Assembly (NCBI GenBank): GCA_937928595.1
Contig: CALGJV010000007.1
Coordinates: 1-64,000 of the forward strand
Length of the DNA stretch: 64,000 bases
Reading direction: 5' to 3'
Origin: an uncultured Phycisphaerae bacterium
GTDB taxonomy: Bacteria; Planctomycetota; Phycisphaerae; UBA1845; Fen-1342
Each line of letters begins with the position of its first letter. The first letter of the stretch is position 1. This document shows positions 1 to 7,478 of this stretch, one piece after another. The notes beneath the pieces are model-generated. The model did no database searches and was not told where the DNA came from. It saw nothing but the letters and a program-made list of their open reading frames with translations. Position numbers and translations under genes: made by a program.

Positions 1-1
1 G

Positions 2-220
2 CTGCACGCGCTGGTCGAGGCCGGCAACAGCGTGGTGGTGATCGAGCACAACCTGGAAGTGATCAAGACCGCGGACTGGATCCTCGACCTCGGGCCGGAA
101 GGCGGCGAAGGCGGCGGCCGCATCGTGGCCGAGGGCACGCCCGAGGACATCGCGGCCTGCCCGGACAGCTACACGGGGCAGTATCTCCGGGCGAAGCTCG
201 CCCGTCCCGCACCCGGCTGA
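2..220 (+). CDS. uvrA: UvrA excinuclease ABC subunit A, C-terminal fragment (partial)
   Basis: Only the last 72 codons are present; the reading frame is open from the left edge of the window. The fragment reads through the end of the second ATPase domain of UvrA: a conserved [11 protein letters not shown] switch region, then [11 protein letters not shown] and the G-x-I-V-A-E-G-T-P-E tail that closes almost every UvrA. UvrA is the damage-recognition ATPase of nucleotide excision repair and acts in the cytoplasm as a dimer with UvrB. The end, after a short Ala/Pro tail, looks natural. The gene runs convergently towards the ABC ATPase gene that ends at 287, with a short hairpin between them. Confidence 0.93.
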   Translation: MHALVEAGNSVVVIEHNLEVIKTADWILDLGPEGGEGGGRIVAEGTPEDIAACPDSYTGQYLRAKLARPAPG

Positions 221-235
221 GGCATCCCGCCCCCA

Positions 236-254
236 CGGCGGCTTGCGGCCGCCG
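236..254. terminator. Hairpin between convergent uvrA and ABC ATPase genes
   Basis: A perfect 7-bp stem (CGGCGGC / GCCGCCG) with a 5-base loop lies in the 66-base gap between the two convergent stop codons. No T-tract follows on either strand, so it may only stabilise the transcript ends or act as a weak bidirectional terminator. Confidence 0.4.
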
Positions 255-286
255 CGCCCCGCCGGCCCTGAGCCGCGCGGCGCAGC

Positions 287-1459
287 TCACCCGCGCGTCA
301 GGTTGCGGCCGTTCTCGCCGGCCTCGAAGAAGTGCACGCGCTCCATGTCCACCGCCAGCACGGCCGCGGAGTTCTCCGGCACGCGGGTCTGCGAATCCAC
401 GCGGCAGACGATGTGCGGGTGGCGCGGCGTGCCGGCGTACACGTCCGTCCGGTCCCCCAGCGGCTCCACCACCGAGACCTGCACGCGCAGCGCACTGTCC
501 GTGCGGGCCTCCCCGGTCGGATGCAGCATCTCCGGCCGCACGCCGAGCGTGAGCGTCCGGCCGACGTGCCCCGCCAGCACGGCGCGGTGCCGCGGGCTGA
601 CCGTGAGGCGGTTGTCGCCCTCGTCGAACACGAGGCGGTCGCCCTCCTGGAGCAGGCGACCTTCGAAGAAGTTCATCGGCGGGGTGCCGACGAAGCCCGC
701 CACGAAGCGGTTGGTCGGCCGCTCGTACACCTCATAGGGCGTGTCGCACTGCTGGATCAGACCGTCCTTCATGACGACGACGCGGTCGCCGAGCGTCATG
801 GCTTCTTCCTGATCGTGCGTGACGTAGATCGTGGTGGTCTGCACGCGGCGGTGCAGGCGCTTGATCTCGGCCCGCATGCCGATGCGCAGCTTCGCGTCGA
901 GATTGGACAGCGGCTCGTCGAACAGGAACGCCTTGGGGTTGCGGACGATCGCCCGGCCGACGGCGACGCGCTGCCGCTGCCCGCCCGACAGCGCCTTGGG
1001 TCGGCGGTTGAGGAGCGGCGTGATGCCGAGGATGTCGGCGGCCTCGTGGACGCGGCGGTCGATCTCCTGCCGCTCCGCCCGGGCCTTCCTCCACAGCCCG
1101 TGCGCGAACAGGAACCCGAGCGGATTGTCCCAGGCGCCGTAGCGGCGTCGCAGCAGCAGCCCGAACGCCATGTTCTTGTACACCGTCATGTGCGGGTACA
1201 GGGCGTAGTTCTGAAAGACCATCGCGATGTCGCGGTCCTTCGGCGCCACCCCGTTCACGACGCGCTCCCCGATCCGGATCTCGCCGTCGGAAATGTCCTC
1301 CAGCCCCGCCACCATCCGCAGCGTCGTGCTCTTGCCGCAGCCCGAGGGCCCGACCAGTACCACGAACTCGCGGTCCTGGATCGTCAGGCTGATGTTGTCC
1401 ACGGCCTTGACGTTGCCGGGGTAGATCTTCGTGACGTTCGTCAGGACGACTTCCGCCAT
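287..1459 (-). CDS. ugpC: ABC transporter ATP-binding protein, UgpC/MalK/MsmK type (carbohydrate importer)
   Basis: A 390-residue ATPase of the CUT1 sugar-importer family, expected to drive uptake of di- or oligosaccharides or glycerol phosphates at the inner face of the membrane. Visible motifs: Walker A G-P-S-G-C-G-K-S-T near residue 38, the Q-loop in F-Q-N-Y-A-L-Y-P-H-M, the signature L-S-G-G-Q-R-Q-R-V, and Walker B F-L-F-D-E-P-L-S-N-L-D-A-K-L-R. A C-terminal TOBE/MalK-like regulatory region of about 130 residues follows. Compared with typical members, about 25 extra residues sit in the helical subdomain after L-L-L-R-R. The ATG at 1459 is chosen because the family starts here (M-A-E-V-V-L); an upstream in-frame extension is non-family. 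No permease or binding protein is nearby, so it may serve several transporters, as MsmX-type ATPases do. A promoter lies at 1519-1546. Confidence 0.92.
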   Translation of the reverse strand: MAEVVLTNVTKIYPGNVKAVDNISLTIQDREFVVLVGPSGCGKSTTLRMVAGLEDISDGEIRIGERVVNGVAPKDRDIAMVFQNYALYPHMTVYKNMAFGLLLRRRYGAWDNPLGFLFAHGLWRKARAERQEIDRRVHEAADILGITPLLNRRPKALSGGQRQRVAVGRAIVRNPKAFLFDEPLSNLDAKLRIGMRAEIKRLHRRVQTTTIYVTHDQEEAMTLGDRVVVMKDGLIQQCDTPYEVYERPTNRFVAGFVGTPPMNFFEGRLLQEGDRLVFDEGDNRLTVSPRHRAVLAGHVGRTLTLGVRPEMLHPTGEARTDSALRVQVSVVEPLGDRTDVYAGTPRHPHIVCRVDSQTRVPENSAAVLAVDMERVHFFEAGENGRNLTRG

Positions 1460-1799
1460 GGACGGGCCTCGCTGCGACGCACCGCGGGAACGCCGCCGGA
1501 ACCGGCTCCAGCCCGTCGAATATACGGGCGCCGGGGGGTGGGTCAAGCCGCCCCGCCCCGTCGTCGGCCCCCTCCCTGAGAAACGCGCGTCCTCGCGCCC
1601 CCGCCGCCGCCCGCCCCCCGTGATCGGACCCCGCACCGTCGACGCCTCGCGAGTTCGCGCGTATCATGTCCGCTTTCACCCGGACCTTCCGCCCGTCGCG
1701 GCAACTGCGGTGCCGTCGCGACCGGGCCGCCCCGGCCTGCGGTACCCGGCCGTGCCCGTGGCTGCGCGGCCGGCGGCCCCGGCTCTGGAGGATCACATC
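1460..1799. other. Divergent intergenic region between ABC ATPase and GH127 genes
   Basis: 340 bases without a gene. The left part holds the minus-strand promoter at 1519-1546. For the plus strand, TCGACG (1639-1644) and TATCAT (1662-1667) with a 17-base spacer form a weak candidate promoter for the GH127 gene. The remainder is very GC-rich, with no other signal that I can see. Confidence 0.5.
1519..1546 (-). promoter_or_regulatory. Sigma-70-like promoter for the UgpC-type ATPase gene, with overlapping inverted repeat
   Basis: On the minus strand, -35 TTGACC (1546-1541) and -10 TATATT (1524-1519) are separated by 16 bases, each matching 5 of 6 consensus bases. Transcription would begin near 1512, giving a leader of about 53 bases. 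The -10 is bracketed by an inverted repeat, CCCGT (1512-1516) and ACGGG (1524-1528), which could be a repressor operator. Confidence 0.5.
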
Positions 1800-4220
1800 G
1801 TGACCGCTGTCGAACGCCCCCCGACGACCCCCGCCGTCACGCTGTATGTCGGCAACCGGCCGCCGCTCCAGCCGAGCCCGCTGGTGAAGCTGCCGATCGG
1901 CGCGATCCGGCCGCGGGGCTGGGTGCTGACGCAGCTGCTGCTCGAGGCGGAGGGATTCTCGGGCCGGCTGACGGAATTGAGCGAGTTCTTGCGCAAGGAA
2001 GGCAACGGCTGGTTGTCGCCCGACGGCGCAGGCGCGCACGGCTGGGAGGAAGTCCCCTACTGGCTGAAAGGTTTCGGTGACCTCGGCTACGTGCTCGGGG
2101 ACGAGCGGATCATCCGGGAAGCGCGCGTCTGGATCGAGGGCGCGCTCGCGACCCAGCGGGAAGACGGCTACTTCGGGCCGCGGGTCAACCTGACGAGCCT
2201 GAACGGCAAGCCGGACCTGTGGCCGCACATGATCATGCTGAACGCGCTCCAGTCGTACCATGAGTTCAGCGGCGACCGGCGCGTGCTCGACTTCATGACG
2301 AAGTACTTCCGCTGGCAGCTCGCGGTGCCGGAGGACGACTTCCTCGTCCCGTTCTGGCAGCAGCAGCGGGGGTCCGACAACCTCGCCAGCGTGTACTGGC
2401 TCTACAACCGGACGGGCGACGCGTGGCTGCTCGAGCTCGGGCACCGGATCCACCGCCGCACGGCGCCGTGGACCGAGCGCGTCGCGAACTGGCACGGCGT
2501 GAACATCGCCCAGGCCTTCCGCGGCCCGGCCGTGTACTACCAGCAGTCCGGCGATCCGCGGCACCTCCAGGCGACCTGGGACCGCATCGCGGACGTCTGG
2601 GGGGTGTACGGGCAGGTGCCGGGCGGCGGCTACGGCTCCGACGAGAACTGCCGGCCCGGCTACACCGGCCCTCGCCAGGGCACGGAAACGTGCACGTGGG
2701 CCGAGCTGATGCTGTCCTACGAGATGCTGCTCAAGATCGACGGCGACCCGCGTTGGGCCGACCGTTGTGAGGACGTGGCCTTCAACTCGCTGCCGGCGTC
2801 GATGACCGCGGACCTGAAGGCCCTGCGCTACCTGACCGCGCCGAACCTCGTGGTCGCCGACCGCCGGAACCACGCCCCGGGCATCGAGAACGGCGGCGAG
2901 ATGCTCTCGTACAACCCGCACGGCTACCGCTGCTGCCAGCACAACGTGGCGCACGCCTGGCCGTACTACGTCGAGCACCTCTGGCTGGCCACCGCGGGCG
3001 GCGGGCTGGCCGCCGCGCTGTACGCCCCGTGCGAGGTGCGGGCGCAAGTCGCCGACGGCGTCGAGGTGACGATCGTCGAGGACACGCAGTACCCGTTCGA
3101 CGAGACCGTCACGTTCACGATCACGCCGGCCCGCCCGGCGTCGTTCGCGCTGTACTTGCGCGTGCCCGGCTGGTGCCGCGCGCCGCGGGTGCAGGTCAAC
3201 GGTCAGAACGGGATGCCGCACCGGCCGAACGCGCCTGCGGGCTACCTCGTGCTCGAGCGCACCTGGCAGCCGGGTGACACGGTCGAACTGCGGCTGCCGA
3301 TGGCGATCACGCTGCGCCGCTGGGAGAAGAACGACGACAGCATCTCCGTCGATCGCGGACCGCTGACCTTCTCGCTCGAAATCGGCGAGCAGTACGCCCG
3401 CTACTCGGGCACGGCGCGCCCGGAGCTCGACGCCGCCTGGCCCGCCCATGAAGTGCTGCCGACGACGCCGTGGAACTACGGGCTGGCGGTCGACCCGTCG
3501 GCCCCCGAGCGGTCGTTCGAGGTCGTGCGGCGGCCGTGGGACGGCACGGCGCAGCCCTTCACGCTCGCGGCCGCGCCGGTGACGCTCAAGGCGCGGGCGC
3601 GGAAGATCCCCGGTTGGAAGCTCGATCCGCTGTGCGGCCTGGTCGGCAACCTCCAGCCGAGCCCGGCGAAGTCCGACGAGCCCGAGGAGACGGTGACGCT
3701 GGTGCCGATGGGCTGCGCGCGGCTGCGCGTGGCGGCGCTGCCCACGCTCGGCGTCGGGCCCGACGCCCACGAGTGGGTCTACCGCGAGCCGCCGGCCCGG
3801 CCGTCGCACTACTTCGACAACATCACGGCGCTGTCGGACGGCCGGCTCCCGTCCAGCTCGAACGACCACAGCATCCCGCGCTTTACCTGGGGGGACCACA
3901 AGGGCACGCTCGAGTGGGTGCAGTACAGCTACGAGCGGCCGCGGAAGTTCTCGCAGGCCGCGGTGTACTGGTTCGACGACACCGGGCAGGGCGCCTGCCG
4001 CGTGCCGCAGTCGTGGCGGCTGCTGTACCAGGTGAAGGCCCGCGAGATGGCGGCCGAGGGCGAGTGGCAGCCGGTCGAGCTGGTCGCGGGCGCGTACGAG
4101 TGCGCGCCGGACAAGCTCCACGTCGTGCAGTTCAAACCGGTGGAGACGACCGGCCTGCGGCTGGAGGTGCAGTTGCAGCCGAACTTCTCCGGCGGGGTAC
4201 TGGAATGGAGGGTCGAATGA
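1800..4220 (+). CDS. Glycoside hydrolase family 127 (DUF1680) protein, probable beta-L-arabinofuranosidase
   Basis: An 806-residue member of the DUF1680/GH127 family, whose characterised members release beta-L-arabinofuranose from plant glycans using a cysteine nucleophile held by a zinc-cysteine site. The metal ligands are visible: E296-T-C298, then C378-C379 in R-C-C-Q-H-N. This spacing agrees with the Glu-x-Cys ... Cys-Cys arrangement of the family. An (alpha/alpha) barrel spans roughly residues 15-430, then beta-domains. The last ~140 residues (P-S-H-Y-F-D-N-I onwards) look like a discoidin-type F5/8C module. The GTG at 1800 is preferred because GGAGGA lies 7 bases upstream; a longer in-frame extension is low-complexity and non-conserved. 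No signal peptide is evident, so it may act inside the cell. The stop overlaps the next start (ATGA), so the two genes are translationally coupled. Confidence 0.88.
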   Translation: MTAVERPPTTPAVTLYVGNRPPLQPSPLVKLPIGAIRPRGWVLTQLLLEAEGFSGRLTELSEFLRKEGNGWLSPDGAGAHGWEEVPYWLKGFGDLGYVLGDERIIREARVWIEGALATQREDGYFGPRVNLTSLNGKPDLWPHMIMLNALQSYHEFSGDRRVLDFMTKYFRWQLAVPEDDFLVPFWQQQRGSDNLASVYWLYNRTGDAWLLELGHRIHRRTAPWTERVANWHGVNIAQAFRGPAVYYQQSGDPRHLQATWDRIADVWGVYGQVPGGGYGSDENCRPGYTGPRQGTETCTWAELMLSYEMLLKIDGDPRWADRCEDVAFNSLPASMTADLKALRYLTAPNLVVADRRNHAPGIENGGEMLSYNPHGYRCCQHNVAHAWPYYVEHLWLATAGGGLAAALYAPCEVRAQVADGVEVTIVEDTQYPFDETVTFTITPARPASFALYLRVPGWCRAPRVQVNGQNGMPHRPNAPAGYLVLERTWQPGDTVELRLPMAITLRRWEKNDDSISVDRGPLTFSLEIGEQYARYSGTARPELDAAWPAHEVLPTTPWNYGLAVDPSAPERSFEVVRRPWDGTAQPFTLAAAPVTLKARARKIPGWKLDPLCGLVGNLQPSPAKSDEPEETVTLVPMGCARLRVAALPTLGVGPDAHEWVYREPPARPSHYFDNITALSDGRLPSSSNDHSIPRFTWGDHKGTLEWVQYSYERPRKFSQAAVYWFDDTGQGACRVPQSWRLLYQVKAREMAAEGEWQPVELVAGAYECAPDKLHVVQFKPVETTGLRLEVQLQPNFSGGVLEWRVE

Positions 4221-4879
4221 GATTCATGTCGTTGCTCGTACCGGGCGGGCAGCCACACCCCCGTGCCGGGCTGTTCCTGGCCCTCTTTGTTGCCGGAGCT
4301 TCGCGCATGTCCCTCGCCGCGCCGCCGCGCGACTACCCCATCACGCCCGTCCCGTTTACCCCCGTCCGCGTCACCGATGCCTTCTGGCAGCCGCGGTTCG
4401 AAACCAACCGCACCGTCACGCTGCCGTACTGCCTCCGCAAGTGCGAGGAGACCGGCCGCATCGACAACTTCCTGCGGGCCGGGGGCAAGCTGCCCGGCCC
4501 GTACCAGGGCTACGCCTTCAACGACTCGGACGTGTTCAAGGTGGTCGAGGGCGCGGCCTACGCGCTGGCCCAGCACCCCGATCCCCGGCTCGATCAGTAC
4601 CTCGACGAGCTCATCGCCAGGTTCGCCGCGGCCCAGGAGCCCGACGGCTACCTCTACGCCGCCCGCACGACCGACGGCGAGAAAGTGCCGGAGATGAGCG
4701 GCAAGACGCGCTACAGCAACCTGCGCTGGAGCCACGAGCTCTACAACGTCGGCCACCTCTACGAGGCGGCCGTGGCGCACCACGCCGCCACCGACAAGCG
4801 GAATCTCCTCGCGGTCGCGCTGAAATCGGCGGACCATGTGCAGCGCGAGTTCGGCCCTGGCCTGCTCCCCGAAATCTGA
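4217..4879 (+). pseudogene. Truncated second GH127 gene (N-terminal part only)
   Basis: The frame encodes 220 residues that begin with a likely signal peptide (hydrophobic run about residues 19-36, then A-A-P-P) and continue as a clear GH127 N-terminal region: V-T-D-A-F-W-Q-P-R-F-E, N-D-S-D-V-F-K, E-P-D-G-Y-L-Y, W-S-H-E-L-Y-N-V-G-H-L. Complete family members run 600-800 residues. Here the match stops after R-E-F-G-P-G, followed by five unrelated residues and a stop. No continuation is recognisable in any frame downstream, where the sequence becomes a CT-rich tandem repeat. The zinc-binding Glu-x-Cys and Cys-Cys elements are therefore missing and the product cannot be an active GH127 enzyme. 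Its ATG overlaps the stop of the upstream GH127 gene. A true short protein cannot be excluded, but a deletion is more likely. Confidence 0.75.
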
Positions 4880-5025
4880 TCCAGGTGTTATGAGAGTCCA
4901 TTGCCCGGCCGCGGCGTATGACGCGCGCCGGCATGAGCGCTCGCTCGCGCTTTGCGTTCGGACAGGCCGGCTGTTCCGGCTCTCATGATCGCCCGCTGTC
5001 TCGCTCCCCCCGTGTTCTTGCTTCC

Positions 5026-5073
5026 TCGCTCTCTTGATCTCTCGCTCTCTTGTTCTCTCGATCTCTTGCCCTC
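5026..5073 (+). repeat. Three 16-bp CT-rich tandem repeats
   Basis: Three adjacent 16-base units, TCGCTCTCTTGATCTC, TCGCTCTCTTGTTCTC and TCGATCTCTTGCCCTC, lie in the gap between the truncated GH127 gene and the amidase gene. They differ by only a few bases. The pyrimidine-rich composition is unlike the surrounding DNA. The rest of the 4880-5136 gap shows no gene. A related stretch occurs in inverted orientation at 15637-15666. Confidence 0.8.
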
Positions 5074-5136
5074 TCCCCGCCGGCTCCCGCGCTTCCGCCG
5101 GGGCGCGGACAGGCGCCGCAGCGGATCGGCAGGTTC

Positions 5137-6318
5137 TCAGGTCGCGGGCCGCAACTCGAACTGGAAGTGCGGGTTGAGCACCGAGTTCTTGTTCTTGTTC
5201 ATGAACTGCACCTCGACGCGATGCGGTCCGAACGTGGTTTCCGGCGGCAGCACCACGCGCAGCCGGTAACCCTCGTTCGTGAACTCGTGCGGCACGCGGT
5301 AGCCGTCGATGCGCACCACGATCGTGTCGCTAAGGATCATCTGGCGCTCGCTGCCCCAGGCCCGGCGGCCGCGCAGTCCGTCGTCGAGCTCGAACACGAG
5401 CACGCCCGCCGCCGGACGGGCCCCGCCCGCGTCCGCGCCCGTGCCGGCCTGCGGCGCGGTCGTCGTCACGGGGTCGCGGATCAGCACGCCGTCCGCCGGC
5501 TCGACCAGCCGCGCCCGCGGCAACCCGGCCGCGGCGTAGCGGGCCAGGCCGAGAAACAGGCCCCAGGCCTCCCTCAGGTTCCATTCCGGCGTGCGGAGAC
5601 GCTGCTCCTCCTCGGGGTTGGTGAAGAAAGACGTTTCCGTGAGGGCGGCGGTGACCTGGGCGGCGCGGAGCACGCCGAAGCCGTCCTTGTACATGAGCTG
5701 GTCGCTCTTGAGCGGGACGTCCGTGATCTGCGGCAGGGCCAGACTGTCGTAGAGCCCCTCGCACAGGTAGCGGGCGAGGTCGAGGTTCGCCGGGCGGTAG
5801 TCCACGTCACGGTGATACCACACGGTCGTGAAGTTGGTCCGCGGCTTGTCCACGGCGTTGTGATGCAGAGAGATGAACAGGTCGGCGCCCCAGTCGTTGG
5901 CGACGGCGGCGCGGGCCGCGAGCGTCGCATCGGTGTCGTCGGTGCGCGTCAGGCGGACCTCGGCCCCGGCGGCGCGGAGCAGGTCGTGCAGGTACTGGGC
6001 CACGCGCAGGTTCACCTCCGCCTCCCGCACGCCCGTCGGCCCGCGCTTGAAGCCGCGCTTGTGGGCGTCGCCGCCGTGCCCGGGGTCCAGGCAGATCTTC
6101 ACGCCGCGCAGAAACTTCGCCCAGGGCGGGATCACGTACGGCGGCGTGCCGATCCGCATGATCGCGTAGCAGCGCGGCGCGTCGTGCAGCGTGTTGACCG
6201 CCACCATCGGGTCCGGCGTCGGCGCCGGGGCGGGCGCCGCGGCCGGAGCCCGGCACCCCAGCAGCACGCCGACTCCGCACGCCCCCAACAGCCACGCCGC
6301 GATCGTTCGTTGCCGCAT
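5137..6318 (-). CDS. N-acetylmuramoyl-L-alanine amidase (Amidase_3), lipoprotein
   Basis: A 393-residue zinc amidase that should cleave the bond between MurNAc and the stem peptide of peptidoglycan. The N-terminus is a lipoprotein signal (L-L-G-C, lipid-modified Cys22). The catalytic domain starts near residue 74 with I-C-L-D-P-G-H-G-G (zinc ligand His81) and continues through a metal-binding Glu, I-S-L-H-H-N-A and the catalytic T-E-T-S-F-F-T-N. About 120 residues at the C-terminus form an uncharacterised beta-rich domain. The ATG at 6318 is preceded by a strong GGAGGT; longer in-frame extensions lack homology. It is divergent from murQ and the likely glycan hydrolase, which suggests a shared role in peptidoglycan turnover. 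The enzyme should sit on the periplasmic side of a membrane. Confidence 0.9.
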   Translation of the reverse strand: MRQRTIAAWLLGACGVGVLLGCRAPAAAPAPAPTPDPMVAVNTLHDAPRCYAIMRIGTPPYVIPPWAKFLRGVKICLDPGHGGDAHKRGFKRGPTGVREAEVNLRVAQYLHDLLRAAGAEVRLTRTDDTDATLAARAAVANDWGADLFISLHHNAVDKPRTNFTTVWYHRDVDYRPANLDLARYLCEGLYDSLALPQITDVPLKSDQLMYKDGFGVLRAAQVTAALTETSFFTNPEEEQRLRTPEWNLREAWGLFLGLARYAAAGLPRARLVEPADGVLIRDPVTTTAPQAGTGADAGGARPAAGVLVFELDDGLRGRRAWGSERQMILSDTIVVRIDGYRVPHEFTNEGYRLRVVLPPETTFGPHRVEVQFMNKNKNSVLNPHFQFELRPAT

Positions 6319-6490
6319 CGCCGCACCTCCGGCCGGCCGCCGCCGGCCCGTCTGACAATCCGCCCGCATTATGTCGCGAGCGGCGGCCGCGGCCCAGTTG
6401 TCGCGGCCCGGGTTGTTGCACGGGCCCGCCGGATCGGCCACACTAGGGCCGCGCGGGGGCTTGTGGGTCCGGAAGTACGGAGCCTCCCGG

Positions 6491-7411
6491 ATGCAGGATC
6501 GCGGACACCTCCTCACCGAGCTGCGCAACCCCCGCTCGACGCATATTGATCGCGTCTCGATCGCCGAGGCGGTGGACATTCTGAACGCCGAGGATGCGAC
6601 GATTCCGGCGGCGGTGGCGGCGGCGAAGCCGCAGATCATCCGGGCGATCGAGCTGGTGGTGGCGGCGTTCGAGGCGGGCGGGCGGCTGATTTACGTCGGG
6701 GCGGGCACGAGCGGGCGGCTGGGGGTGCTGGACGCGTCGGAGTGTCCGCCGACGTTCCTGTCGGATCCGCGGATGGTGCAGGGCATCATCGCGGGGGGGT
6801 GGGACGCGCTGCGGATGGCGGTCGAGGGGGCGGAGGATCACGAGTCGGACGGGGCGGCGGCCATTGACGAGAAGGAAGTCGGACCGCACGACGTGGTGTT
6901 CGGGATCACGACGGGCGGCACCACGCCGTACGTGCACGGGGCGCTGCGGCGGGCGAGGGAGCGCGGCGCCAAAACGGTCTTCTTCGCGTGCGTGAAGGCG
7001 GAGCACGTCGCCAGCGAAGCGGATGTCGAGATTCGCGTGCTCGTCGGCCCCGAAGTCATCACCGGCAGCACCCGGCTGAAGGCCGGCACGGCGACGAAGC
7101 TCGTGCTGAACATGGTCACGACGATCGCGATGGTGCGGATCGGCAAGGTCTACGAGAACCTGATGGTCGACGTGAACACCCGCGCCAACCGCAAGCTCGT
7201 CGACCGCGGGACCCGCATGATCATGACGGTCACGGGGCTGGAGCGGTCGGCGGCGGCCGAGCTGCTGACGCGCAGCGGCGGCCACGTGAAGACGGCGCTG
7301 GTCATGCACGCCCGCGGCGTGGACCGGGCCGAGGCGGAGCGCCTGCTGGCGACGACGCGCGGGCATCTGGCGCCGCTGCTGGCGCCGGCGGCCGGTCCGC
7401 CGCACCCGTAG
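6491..7411 (+). CDS. murQ: N-acetylmuramic acid 6-phosphate etherase MurQ
   Basis: A 306-residue cytoplasmic etherase that converts MurNAc 6-phosphate to GlcNAc 6-phosphate and D-lactate, the key step in recovering the muramic acid of peptidoglycan. The length matches the family. The SIS domain carries the hallmark G-A-G-T-S-G-R-L-G-V-L-D-A-S-E-C-P-P-T-F, a second phosphosugar-binding stretch G-I-T-T-G-G-T-T-P-Y, and the conserved K-A-G-T-A-T-K-L-V-L-N-M and N-x-K-L-V-D-R-G-T-R motifs. The ATG at 6491 fits the family N-terminus (L-L-T-E-L-R-N-P-R-S). It is first in a same-strand group with an SSS symporter (67-base gap) and a DigH-like hydrolase, which points to import and degradation of peptidoglycan fragments. 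No MurNAc kinase is present in the window. Confidence 0.95.
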   Translation: MQDRGHLLTELRNPRSTHIDRVSIAEAVDILNAEDATIPAAVAAAKPQIIRAIELVVAAFEAGGRLIYVGAGTSGRLGVLDASECPPTFLSDPRMVQGIIAGGWDALRMAVEGAEDHESDGAAAIDEKEVGPHDVVFGITTGGTTPYVHGALRRARERGAKTVFFACVKAEHVASEADVEIRVLVGPEVITGSTRLKAGTATKLVLNMVTTIAMVRIGKVYENLMVDVNTRANRKLVDRGTRMIMTVTGLERSAAAELLTRSGGHVKTALVMHARGVDRAEAERLLATTRGHLAPLLAPAAGPPHP

Positions 7412-7478
7412 CATCCGCCGCGCGGCGCCGGTCGTCGCGCGGCGTCGCCGAGGTCGTCCCGGCGCGTGGAGGATGGGA

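Noticed and set aside
732-4121. A 1129-codon open frame on the minus strand opposite the GH127 gene
   Set aside because: It is an antisense shadow of the GH127 gene in high-GC DNA: Arg/Pro/His-rich, no domain, and its end repeats the ABC ATPase in a shifted frame. The plus-strand frame has the full GH127 active site.
4880-5136. Missing C-terminal half of the second GH127 gene through a simple frameshift
   Set aside because: I looked for the D-V-P-G-H/E-E-I and R-C-C motifs in the other frames after 4860 and found none; the following DNA is non-coding repeat, so a deletion rather than a frameshift is more likely.
5050-6549. A 499-codon plus-strand frame opposite the amidase gene
   Set aside because: The minus strand has the lipobox, RBS and all Amidase_3 residues. 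The plus-strand frame has no homology.
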